Shown here: positions 23,640-34,489 of the stretch, piece after piece
Position numbering within the stretch: the stretch's first letter is position 1
How the letters are laid out: each line of letters starts with the position of its first letter
Made by a program: the position numbers and the translations under genes
Notes under the pieces: generated by a model
Seen by the model: only the letters and a program-made list of their open reading frames with translations
What the model was told of the DNA's origin: nothing
Database searches by the model: none
Assembly (NCBI GenBank): GCA_026120185.1
Contig: JANUWF010001942.1
Location: 2,852,001-2,916,000 of the forward strand
DNA: 64,000 nucleotides
Direction: 5' to 3'
Source of the DNA: Voacanga thouarsii
Lineage: Eukaryota > Streptophyta > Magnoliopsida > Gentianales > Apocynaceae

Positions 23640-26108
23640 TAAATTTTATAAAAAATTTAATATTGTAATCTATTAAAACTAAATAATAAAATTGTTAATA
23701 TTTTACAAATAAAATCTATTACATTAAGGCTATTTTCATTTAAAAAAAGGCCTAAAGTATTCAAATTCATACTCTACATCTTAGATTTTGACAAAATACA
23801 TTATTTAAATATTCAAATGTTAGTATTATCAAATTGTCTCTCACGATATACTTGTTTAGCAATGATCTAAAATAGATATTTCAGATTTTTTTAAAGAAAA
23901 ATAAATCTAATACAAATGTATTTTATTTGTAAAATATTAAAATCTTATTATTAACTTTAAGTATATAGCAATATTAATCTTTAAATTTATAAAATTTTTG
24001 TAAAATTTAAAATTATATTTGTATTTTTTAAAGAAAAACTCAACATAATTTCAATTCAAATATACCTATATAACATTTATTATCAAATAAAAATAAATTT
24101 TAATTATAATAAAATACAATAGAACTCTCATTCGAAAAAAAAATGTATTGAAACTCATGTATCTCTCTATTCTTTTCTAGAAATTGTTAATTCCGAAACA
24201 TTATTATTCATTGATTTAATTAATGGACAAGTTTTTTGGCGAATAAATAAAGGTCTTCCAACATTTTTCTGTCAAGAGATTCCCTGAGTGTTCTAAGCTA
24301 GTAAGCCTCACAGATCTGTATATTGAAGAAATAAATGAGGGCACAATCGTAATTTTAACATAAAAAGCCATGTCTGACTGTCTTCCTCCTCATCATTCTT
24401 CCAAACCAAAGTGTTCCTCTGTTTGCCATGGCCGCCGCATTTCTTCTCCCTATTTTCTCCCTCTTTTCTTTCTCCATGGCCATCGGGATCCTCTTTTCTT
24501 CCTTCATGGCCGTTGTAGATCCTCTTTTCTTTCTCTATTGTCGTTACAATATCTTTTTCATCCTTCACTGTATCCCCTCCCTACTCCATTAATTTCTTTA
24601 TCCTGAGTTTCTCTAGAAAACATTTGGAACCAATCAATTTAACAAATGGTGTTTTTATTCTTGCGACAAAGACTGCCGGCTTCCATTGCTTATTGTGGTT
24701 TGCTACATGGTATGCCGTTAAGTTTTGTAAATGTGAAATTTAGACATTCTTTTTTCATCTTGAGCTTTTCCCCTTTTAGTGCCTTTAATTTTCAGTGAAA
24801 CACATTCCAAAATTTAGAAGATCAATTAACTAAACTAAAACAGACTAGCTTCAAATTAGTATTATGTTCATTTAGCCTTTTCCTCATCATTTTTTTATAA
24901 CAACATATAACTCTTTAGTTTTAAAAAATAAAAATTTCTTCTAAGAAGAGCCTAAAAGAGAAAATTAAAGGAAAACTAAAGGGGAAAAATTCAGGATGAA
25001 AAAAAAAAAGTCTAAATTTCACATTTACAAAACTCAACAACATACCATGTAGCAGAGCATAATAAGTAATGGAAGCCGACAGTCTTTGTCGCAAGAATAA
25101 AAACACCATTTGTCAAATTGATTGGTTCCAAATATTTTCTAGAGAAACTCAAGATAAAGAAATTAATAGAGTAGGGAGGGGATATAGTGAAGGAAGAAAA
25201 AGATATTGCAACAGCAATAGAGAAAGAAAAGAGGATCTACAGCGGCCAAGAAGAAAGAAAAGAGGATCCCGGTGGCCATGGAGAAAGAAAAGAGGGAGAA
25301 AAGATGTGGCGACCATGGCAAACAGAGGAACACTTTAGTTTGGAAGAATGACGAGGAGGAGGACAGTCAGACATGGCTTTTTTATGTTAAAATTACGATT
25401 ATGCCCTCATTTATTTCTTCAATATATAGATCTGTGAGGCTTACTAGCTTAGCACACTTAGGGAATCTCTTGATAGAAAAGTGTTGGAAGACCTTTATTT
25501 ATTCTCCAAAAAAATTGTCCATTAATTAAATCAATGAATAATAATGTTTTGGAATTAACAATTTCTAGAAAAGAATAGAGAGATACATGAGTTTCAATAC
25601 ATTTTTTTTCGAAGGAGAGTTCTATTGTATTTTATTATAATTAAAATTTATTTTTATTTGATTTTTATTTAATAATAAATGTTATATAGGTATACTTGAA
25701 TTGAAATTATGTTGAGTTTTTCTTTAAAAAATACAAATATAATTTTAAATTTTACGAAAATTTTATAAATATAAAGATTAATATTGCGATATACTTAAAG
25801 TTAATAATAAAATGTTAATATTTTACAAATAAAATACATTTGTATTAGATTTATTTTTTGTTAAAAAATCTGAAATATCTATTTTAGATAATTGCTAAAC
25901 AAGTATATTGTGAGAGACAATTTGATAAAACTAACATTTGAATATTTAAATAATGTATTTTGTAAAAATCTAAGATATAGAATCTAAATTTGAATACTTT
26001 AGGCTTTTTTAAAAAAAATGAAAATAGACTTAATGTAATGAATTTTATTTCTAAAATATTAGGAATTTTATTATTCAATTTTAATAGATTATAATGTTAA
26101 AATTTAGA
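23640..26108. repeat. Long imperfect inverted repeat (foldback), arms about 1.15 kb, spacer about 170 bp
   Basis: The left arm (about 23640-24795) matches the reverse complement of the right arm (about 24965-26108) nearly continuously. Examples are AAGGTCTTCCAACA, AGTAAGCCTCACAGATCT, GAAATAAATGAGGGCA and TTCTTGCGACAAAGACTG at mirrored positions. Short indels and substitutions are scattered along it. The most GC-rich part (24400-24540 and its mirror) holds GGCCATGG-type repeats. The arms could come from an element nested in the hAT copy with very long terminal repeats, or from an inverted duplication. Transcription through it would give a long hairpin. No target duplication is clear at the arm ends because the sequence there is AT-rich. 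Confidence 0.85.
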
Positions 26109-26616
26109 AATAAAAGAGAAATATAGAAAGATAGAATTTTGGTATGTGTTTCGCTGAATTTCTAGGAAAGATTGAATTTTTCTAGAAAGACGGAATTTTT
26201 GAGCTGTTTTTGGGTTTCAATTTGTCGCAGAACAAAGCAGAATGTGATTTTCATCGTAATACTGTGTCTAACATGTTCCATATGGTTTGCAAATTTTTGG
26301 CTTTTGAAAATTGTAGAAATGAAGTTGACTTATGCGCCTTCCTCTCTTTTTCTCTCTTCTTTCACGGTAGAGTTTTCCTTTTTTCTCTATTTTCTTTTGG
26401 TTATTGTAACTTAGAACCGAGTTCGAATCGAACCTGAATATCCGTCCTGACTGAGATCTGAATCTCCATCCCAAATTTAGGACAAGTCGGGGTGGAGATT
26501 TTGGAACTATAGTTCGGGACGGTACTGAAGATTTGAAAGAACCAAATATTTGGGACAGTACTAGAGATATCAAAATCCCCGAACCGAACTGAACTGTGAG
26601 CACCTCTAGGTAGTGT

Positions 26617-27004
26617 ACTTATATGTAAACTCTATGTGGGGAAAGAACTCCTCCTAATTCTTCAAATTCTTCTTGATGATGGCCTCAAGAGTTGTGAAAA
26701 TGTTCTATTCATCAGCTCTATTTGACCATCTGTTTGAGGGGGACAAGATGTAGAAAATAACAAGTTAGTTCCTAGTTTTTCCCATAAAATCTTCCAAAAA
26801 TGACTAAGAAATTTAGCATATCAGTTGAACACAATTCTTTGAGGGATTTTATGCAATCTTACCATCTCCTTGAAAAATAATCCAGTAATATGAGAAGCAT
26901 CATTAGTTTTGTTGCAAGTGATAAAATGAGCCATTTTGGAAAATCTGTCCACAACTATAAATATAGAGTCCTTCATTCCCTTTTATTTTGGCAACCCTTG
27001 AAGG
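26617..27004 (-). pseudogene. Ty3/gypsy integrase core fragment
   Basis: The minus strand reads [20 protein letters not shown], where [11 protein letters not shown] holds the first catalytic aspartate of gypsy integrase. It continues [25 protein letters not shown], then after a stop [15 protein letters not shown] and [14 protein letters not shown], which holds the catalytic glutamate region (usually QTDGQTEVVNR). A segment with SDRD has decayed at the stop. It continues across the hAT element at 22093. At 27005 copia D begins, so the integrase N-terminus and the RT would lie beyond the right window edge. Confidence 0.88.
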
Positions 27005-28821
27005 TGGATCACAGTCTCAAGAAGCATTTAAAACAATCAAATGATCGCAGAAAATATTGCATAGCGGAAGAGTTATACCTCTGCATCTGTGTTTGACTGG
27101 TTGAATCACCTCTGGTTGACTTGTAGAAACCTTTGGCTCCTTGCGCGACCACATAAAACTCTTGGCCTTTCAGAATATGACTAGTGCCTGAAAACCTTAG
27201 TGAAAGGCAATTGGGAAGAAAGAGGATGATGTTTATTGGTTCTTTTGACAGTTTGCTACAAAGAAGTATCAAGAGATCGTGTTTTTCTTGTTTCAATATC
27301 TTCTTGCATCAACACACAGGAAAAATAGAGAGACGGGTTTTTCCCGGCTTGTTCTAGATCGTGTGTATCAACCTAACCAACTTCTAACTCTGTATTATGA
27401 TTAAGGAAAAACAACACACTCCTCTCTAAGATATTCAATTTGTAGTTATCTCTAGAGTGTTTAAAATATCAACCGTTGCTTAACTAAGTCAGAATAGCCC
27501 TAGTAAAGTTGGGCTTGGGTTTGGCTTTCGGATCCAAGGTCCAAACCACTTAGGCTAAGACTTAATTAATTATTTAATCTAGTATTAAATAATAACCCAT
27601 AAATAGCTCAAACTAATTCTTAAGCCTTTCTTACATAATTCAAACCCAAGTTAAATCCAACTATTCAATCTGGGCTTAGGCCCTGAATATTTAATTTACC
27701 AATTGAACCATGTAATTAATTTATTCTCTTTTTAGGTCTTTTATTTTATTCTAACTCAATAAATAAACCAAGGTAATTTTGAATAAAATAAAATTCATTT
27801 TATTTAAGACCAATTCTTCATCCCAAAATTATCAGGATTTATGGGCTATTTTGAGTACCAAAAAACACATCGCATTGGCTACTAAAATGACCAAAATACC
27901 CTACTATAGAAATAGCGGTATTTTGCATTTTGAATATTATCTAATATTAGCATAAGAAAATATTGACCCCAAAGAAAATGATGCGTTAGCAAAATCTCTG
28001 ACCAATGGGTATTATAACTAAAATACCCCTCTATGTATCGCCGTATATCTAGAGAGGAAGAGTGTACTAACACTTCTTTAAAAGACATCTACCGTCCTTA
28101 GACCTCTGGTCCAATGATTTATGACTTCTTGGAATATTTCTGCTTTCCAAGGGAGCTACCTTATAGCAAGCATCCAAGTCATGTTCCCCTGGGCCCTAGA
28201 TATTTAGATCATTCGAATAGTCACAAGAGGCGATATAGTGTAGAAGCTATTTTGTAAAAATTTGTCTTAACTACCTAGTCACATATACACAACACAAGTA
28301 TATTGGTCCTATGATAGAACTTTAAATATAGCATATCAAAGTATACACTTTTAGCTTTCCCAGACCACCAACCCATACTCAAGCCGTATGGTATAAGTCT
28401 ATACTGTAGCAGTAGTAGTCTAGGTTTCTACCAAATAGTACTTTTAGAAACTACTACTATAGGTCCATTTCTACGTATTCGAAATAAGCTTATGTTATGA
28501 AGTAAGAGGACTACTCACTGGCTAAAGTTAAGCTATTCCCTATTTGGAATCCATAGCACAATAACCTTATCATGTTGAGATTCCTATTCTCATCATCCAG
28601 TTAAGAACAATAGTTTATGTGTTAAGTAACTCATGATCCATAACATACTGTGAAAGTCCTCCATTCACACGGATTACTTACTTAACCAAAATGGATCTTT
28701 TCCAACAACATTATGCAAAAATTAAAATTTGAAAATACAAACAATTTATGAGAATAAAAACATTTATTAATACAATCAAAATTACATAAAAAATACAGTC
28801 TTAGTGGCATACATTCTAACA
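27005..28821 (-). repeat. 3' LTR of copia D
   Basis: 1817 bp. On the minus strand it starts TGTTAGAATGTATGCC and ends TGTGATCCA. Shared blocks with the C LTR include GGGCCCTAG, AAGGGAGCTACC (mirrored), AGGTGTTAGTACAC-like and TTTTAGTAGCC in inverted order. The length is close to the C LTR (1851 bp). The flanking 5 bp are GAAGG; the partner copy would be at the off-window end. Confidence 0.82.
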
Positions 28822-28834
28822 ATCTCCCACTTGC
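28822..28834 (-). promoter_or_regulatory. Polypurine tract of copia D
   Basis: The minus strand reads GCAAGTGGGAGAT immediately before the LTR start, the classical copia plus-strand primer of the AAGTGGGAGA type. Unlike the equivalents in A and B, it appears undamaged. Confidence 0.85.
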
Positions 28835-28837
28835 ACT

Positions 28838-29558
28838 CTAAGATTATGTGAGTCCATAGGTACCTACATCTATGGTGTCTAAGTGTTTTCTAAAGACTCT
28901 CTATCCAAAGGCTTGGTGAATGGATTAGTTAGATTGTTCTCTAAGGCTATCTATTCCACCATGACTTTCCATCTCTGAATAAATTTATGGATCAGGTAGT
29001 ACTTCCTCTCTATATACTTCTCCTTCTTGTGGTTCCTGGGTTCTTTGGATTACAAAACTGCACCTGTGTTGTCGCAATACAACACAATAGGCTTATCCAT
29101 CTGTGGCATGATATCAAGTTCTGTGAGGAACTTCCAGAGCCAGACTGTTTCCTTGGATGCCTCCGAATCTGTCACATACTCAGCTTATATGGTTGTGTCA
29201 GTAATATAAGATTGCTTAATACTTCTCCATAAAATAGCTCCTCCAAGTAAGGTGAAGATATATCCACTAGTAGATTTTCTCTCATCTACATCTGCCTAGA
29301 AGTCTGAGTCTGTGTATCCTGTAGGAACTAAGTCATTAGTCCTATAAACCAGCATATAATCTTTCGTTCCCTTGAGATACTTGAGAATATGCTTTACAAC
29401 TTGCTAATGAACCTCCCCGAAGTTTGACTGACATCTGCTGACTAACCCAACAACAAAGCAGATATCTGGCCTAGTACACCGTATGGCGTACATGAGATTT
29501 CCCACAACCGAAACGTAAAGAATCCTACTCATCTTGTCTTTTTCTTCTTGAGACTTAG
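28838..29558 (-). pseudogene. Copia D RT end and RNase H
   Basis: The minus-strand frame gives SRILYVSVVGNLMYAIRCTRPD, the SKIPYASAVGSLMYAMVCTRPD-type connection that precedes RNase H. The RNase H part follows, with YTDSDF, STSGYIFTL, AEYV, KETVW, YCDN, and RNHKKEKYIERKYYLI near its end. Stops interrupt it at several points (for example before ADVDERKST and after KTVE-like positions). It continues upstream at 52770, across copia B. The product in a working element removes RNA from the RNA/DNA hybrid during reverse transcription. Confidence 0.85.
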
Positions 29559-31281
29559 TGTTAGTGTTGTATCCAAGAGGCAATCATTTGTACTTTGTAT
29601 ATGACACATTTGTTTTATAATATAAGGCATTATCTTTCAGTTTGTCTTCTTTACTTTCATATAAAATAACTATTAGATGAAGTCTCTAGTACAACACTGT
29701 GTTAAGAAAATCATGATAGAGATCATGATATGAGATTCCTATTACACTGTATCATGTTATCACTTAAATAATCCCTAGTTGTAGTATTAATGAGATAGGA
29801 TATCATTAATGTGTTAAGACTAGCACATATTAGACTTCTTGAGTTGATCAGGTGGTGGTTCTCACATCCGTGAGTATTGTGATATTCGAAGTCAACACGT
29901 GGATTCTTGTTAATAGAACAAGTACATTGGATGACCTAGCTATAAGATAATCACATGGATAACTATTCAGTGCCAGTGATAAAATCTCACTATAACAAAC
30001 ATGCAAGTATCCTTAGACTTGAGATCTCCAAAGTACTTTGTTTGCTGAGTATTGTACTTTGATTCCAATCTCTGGAGCTAGATTGAGGGCTATATATAGG
30101 ATGGATATTAGGTACAATGAGAGGTAAATGAAAATAGTTGAGATGGTCAATAAAGGATTCACCACTCTTAATAGTAGGGGCAAATATCTCACGGCCACTT
30201 GTTGGAATTACTACTCGTGAAATTCTTGGCCAAGGTGATTGTGTATTGAAAACAGTTCCAATTAATACACATGTAGAGTAGTGGGTTCCTGGTACAAGTA
30301 CTAATATATTTGGGATAGAATTAATATTTATATTCTGGAGGGAGTTGACACTAATTCCTTACTCTAAACCGAATGAGATATTGTATGGTGAAAGAAATTT
30401 ATTACATTGTAATTTGTTATTGAAGGGCTCATGTCAAGCAACTTAACTTCTTGGACTCTTGGGTGGTCATGATGTGTTGCTAGATACCGCTCATGATCTA
30501 CTAAATATGGGTTTATTAATTAATAAATTAATAAACTAATCTTGATTTGAATTAATAGGTTAATTCTAAATTATTAAGGATTATTAATCTCAAAGATGTT
30601 TGGGTTAATTCATATTCACTACCAATAGATCGGGAAACCTAATAGGTTACACACAATTGAGGATTAAGTACTCAAAGTGTTATTTGATAACATTGTGGGG
30701 TTAATTGTGAGAAGAAGAAGTTATTGTGGTCAAATTATAATTAGTTATAATTTTGGTCCAAATTGCAATAGTTAAGACTTATAGTTTTCAATTGCAATCA
30801 ATGAATTCTAATTCATTTAGAATTCATGTAATCATGTTCTCAGTGGTTATCACTCTAAAAAGAATGCGGTCTTCATTCTTATTCAAATACATAGAGGGAA
30901 TGGTTTATTTGGAGTGATAAAAAAAAAAAAAACTGACACACGACTTCTCTCAGTGAACCCTAGCTGCCAAAAGACTCTTCTAGCAGAGAGTTTTCTTTGT
31001 TTTCCTTGAGTCCCTCATGTGGATACTGTTAGTGACAGCTCTGTGCTTGAGTTGTGGTGGTTTGACTCGATCAATCCTGGAGAAGCCGCAATCCATTGTC
31101 GCACGTGGGGTTGCTAGATCGTGCCTTCAGAAACAAAGGAAATTTTGAACGACAGAGACATCCGACAAAGGTATATCTTCTTATCTTTAATCCGTCTATT
31201 ACACAGACACACGGTCCTCTTGGCTAGAGTCCTTCTATTTTCGCTGCGTGATGCATATCTGATGGATGTAAGGATTCTAAC
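29559..31281 (+). repeat. 5' LTR of copia B
   Basis: 1723 bp, aligned throughout with 51045-52764 (1720 bp). The last preserved bases are TTCTAAC. The 3' copy ends TTCTAACA, so the CACTA entered at or next to the final LTR base. AACCCTAGC and TCCTTGAGTCCCTC near 30954 and 31003 lie in the U5-like part. Confidence 0.92.
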
Positions 31282-31299
31282 CACTACTAGAAAAAAAGG

Positions 31300-34200
31300 T
31301 TTTACTAACATATTTTTAATGACACTTTTTATAAAGTGTAATAATGTAATAGTTATAATGACATTGGCTTTTTAAGTGTTATTATATTGAATCAATACGA
31401 CGTAGTTTTATTAGGTAATGTACTGTTATGACACAATTTTGTATCAAGAAAAAAAATTACATTTTTCCTAACACTTTAGCATCCTCAGGCGCGCATAACA
31501 CTTTGACAAAAAAAAAAAAAAATCACGCGTCGTTGGAGGGAAGAAAAAAAATGAGGGCTATGCTTCAAGAAGGCGCCGAGCAACAACAATGGCGGGCAGT
31601 GAAGGGATTAGGATTTTTCCTTCAAATCAGTGAGTGAAATTGGACGAAATAGAGCTTGATTCGCAGCTTCTTCAGCCCAAACTCCTCTGCGCGAGTCACA
31701 GCATCTTCTCTACACAACCGATTGAAGTGGTCCTCTGCGCGAGCGACTGTGTGAAGCGGTATCGGCATTGCAGAGGGGCGTTATTGAGCTGCGGTCTGTA
31801 CGCCGCTCTTTAGATTGGTAAGTATTCTTCGGTCAATTTGGATTCTGTACGCCTCTGCTTTTCTGTTAAAACCTAACCTCAGCAATTTCTCACTCTGTGA
31901 GTTCTCTATCTCCGTATGTATGTGTAGTTGAGTTGACGTATTTATAGGTTGATGTTGCAATTGGGTTATTACGAATATCCGAAGTCTGAATTGTTCAGAC
32001 TAAAGGGGAGTTTCAGAGCTCCGATGTGGTTATGAATTTTTATCTTTTAGGAATTTAGAAGTAATTCTTCTCGTGCCGAATTTTTTCTTTAAAAAAAAGA
32101 TTCTGCTGGATGCGGGTTAAAATGGCGTTTGTGGATCTTGGTCTTTCGGGTGTAAGGCAAGGATGTGGGTCGGTTGATTTTAATTTTAATTCTGTATAAA
32201 TTTTGTGTGTGCTATGTTTCTGGGTTGTCACTCTTTTTTCGCTTGCTGCAATAAAAAATGTGTCTTTTTGCAGTTTATTGTTTATTTGAATTGTGAGAGA
32301 TTTTGGTGTTTGTAGCTGAATTCTTGCAACTTGAAATAGTTCCCTAGCGAATGGTGAGTTGCTTGTAGTTGTGTGGAAACTATAGTTTTGAAGAAGCTGA
32401 TAATGAGACACCAATATTTCTAAAGGATTAAAGTTCTTTTCTTTAGTACTATTTGATTATTCTTTGGGGGCTTTTTTTGAATCCTTGCTGTTGTGTTCTG
32501 GAGTGCTGGAAATGGTGCTTCAAAAGAATTTTGTCTTGTTTTCAACTTTCTGTTCACTACTAGATTTCTGTTTGCTGCTAGATTTTCTATTCTAGAGTTC
32601 TTTAACCCTTCCATATTAATACTGATGATGACTTATGCAAATCCCATTTTTGAAATCGGTTTGTTGACAGTTTGTGGTATGTAATTGGTTGTTAAATGGC
32701 TCTAGTTTTTTTCTCTTCTTTTGGTTACAAAAATTTCATGTTCAATTTAGACTTTGGTCAATATTTTGGAGTCCTTACTTCGGGCATTTTAGCCACTAGT
32801 TTGGTTATCTCAGTTAGAAGCTGTTCTTCTCTATTCTTAAGTTTTTTATTCAGATTTGGTTGTTGTTTGTGCAGTTATGGGAATGATAGAAAAGCTTTTC
32901 TATCTTCAGTTTGTCTTACTGGAATATGTTGAGTCCATTTGGCATAGGTGATTGGGATAAGTTGTGATGTTTAGAATTAATGTAATACAAAGAGAAGTTT
33001 AAGGTAGTTGTATGTGCATTTTACTATTTCTTGTGTATTGATGATCCTAACAATTGCATTTCAATGACTGAAATAAGTTCTAATTCAGATTTGTTTACAG
33101 CTCAATGGATGCTGTTGATTGGTAGTTTTTGAAATTAGGGAAATTGTGGGTTTTATTCTCTACAAATGAAGTATGAAGTGTCCGTCAATCAGTTGACCAT
33201 CTTTGTAATTGTATTGCTTTGTTTCTTTTAAGCGAAGTATGCAGATCCGTTCATCCTGGTGATTGCTTAAACAAAGAGGGACTCGAGAATCTAAATATAA
33301 ATTCAAATTCTTGAACTGATTTTGTCATGAAGATGATAGATTATGTAAGATATGTTTGGGATACATAGAGTCTTTCAATTTCTCAGAGTTTTAGCGGAGA
33401 AAATTCAATTAATTAATCTGTAAAAAAAAAAAAAGAATCTTGACTTTTATTTTTCCTTGTTTCTTTCATTGCATCAGTACAAAGACATTTGAAGGAATTC
33501 ATAACCTAATGATAAGTGTTTTCTGCTCTATTCTACAAGAAAATTAAATCACATTAAGCTCCGAAATCATCAAAATTTGTTGCATCTGTTCTTGATCAAC
33601 ATAAGCTAAAAAATTTACTGTTCTGATTAGCCGAAATCCTGCACTATTTCAGTAGAAATTATGGACCAATATCAAATTTCCACTGCCCTATTTGGTATGT
33701 TACTCTACTTCTCTTAGTGATCTAGTCAGAAGCTTAGACAGCACATATGAATGCAACAGTCATAAGCCCATATAGCAAGACTCCGAAGGCATTTACTAGT
33801 GTCTATTTAAATTACTACAGTTTGTTCATCATACTTTTCTATTGTTGCAAACTAATTTCTGTCCATCAATCAGCCTTTAAAATCATTCTTCTTCTTAAAA
33901 TCATATTTCCTTTTCAATTTAATCATATCTAAGTAATTACACTTCAAATTTTCACCAAGAAAACATGCCTTTTTTCATTCACTAAAAAAACGAATTCTTT
34001 TTTTTGTGTATTTTAATAATAAAGTTGTGTAATAATCCATAACATTGGTTCATTAGAGACCTAAAGGTTTCCACTAATATAATCATATATCATTTGAGGA
34101 ATGGGATGAAAGAAGAATAAAGATGCACCAAGATTCAGGTCGAGACGGTGAGATTTTTTCTTTCAACCAAACAACCTAAGTCTGCCTCTTGCTCATCCTG

Positions 34201-34489
34201 CTTAATACAGTAGGTTGCTTTTTCTATAGTAGTATATGTTTTGTCATATTTTGTATTAATTCCAGGACCGAGTCGTACCACTTATCTTCAAGTAGAGCCT
34301 CTTCGTATTTCAAATTAGAAAGTTCACGCACCACTTAACATATTAGAACTTTCTTCCTATTTATTGTAATAGGTATTGCTTGCTGTTTTTTTAGGGATTT
34401 CTCCACTTGTATTCTAATATGATCCTAACATAGGTAAATTCTCTTCCATTTGCTGTTGCCTTTTGAGTTGGATAATTAGTTTCAAAAGT
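31300..34489 (+). other. CACTA 5' non-coding region
   Basis: A short subterminal stretch (31300-31470) contains AATGACACTTTT- and TAATGACATTGGC-type motifs. A more GC-rich block follows (31470-31830), with TCCTCTGCGCGAG occurring twice near 31681 and 31729, which looks like a promoter or leader exon. From about 31860 to 34440 the DNA is AT-rich without recognisable coding sequence and probably represents leader introns. Open frames here, such as 32055-32414 on the minus strand, have no visible family. Confidence 0.6.

Larger units (their letters stand above)
22102..26608. mobile_element. hAT-like non-autonomous DNA transposon with 8-bp target duplication
   Basis: The ends are TAGAGCTACTCA (left) and, inverted, TAGAGGTGCTCA (right), a 12-bp terminal inverted repeat with two mismatches in the TAGxGxTG style of hAT elements. 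GGTAGTGC (22094-22101) and GGTAGTGT (26609-26616) flank it, an 8-bp duplication matching at seven positions. Subterminal GAACCGAACTGAACTG-type sequence occurs at the right end. Ignoring the element joins gypsy integrase EFTYKYT to THSATSF in frame, which independently confirms the boundaries. No hAT transposase frame is visible in 4.5 kb. The interior holds a very long inverted repeat (23640-26108). Confidence 0.82.

Noticed and set aside
24308..25529. Charged reading frames sharing the motif QRNTLVWKNDEEEDSQTWLF in both arms of the palindrome
   Set aside because: The identity follows from the inverted repeat itself. Frames are short and overlapped by opposite-strand frames, so coding is not supported, although a captured gene fragment cannot be excluded.
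28987..29232. Plus-strand frame with hydrophobic start
   Set aside because: Antisense of copia D RNase H.
32055..32932. Open frames in the CACTA 5' region as an additional gene
   Set aside because: No motif, opposite-strand overlaps and AT-rich intron-like sequence; the TNPD and TNPA genes explain the element.
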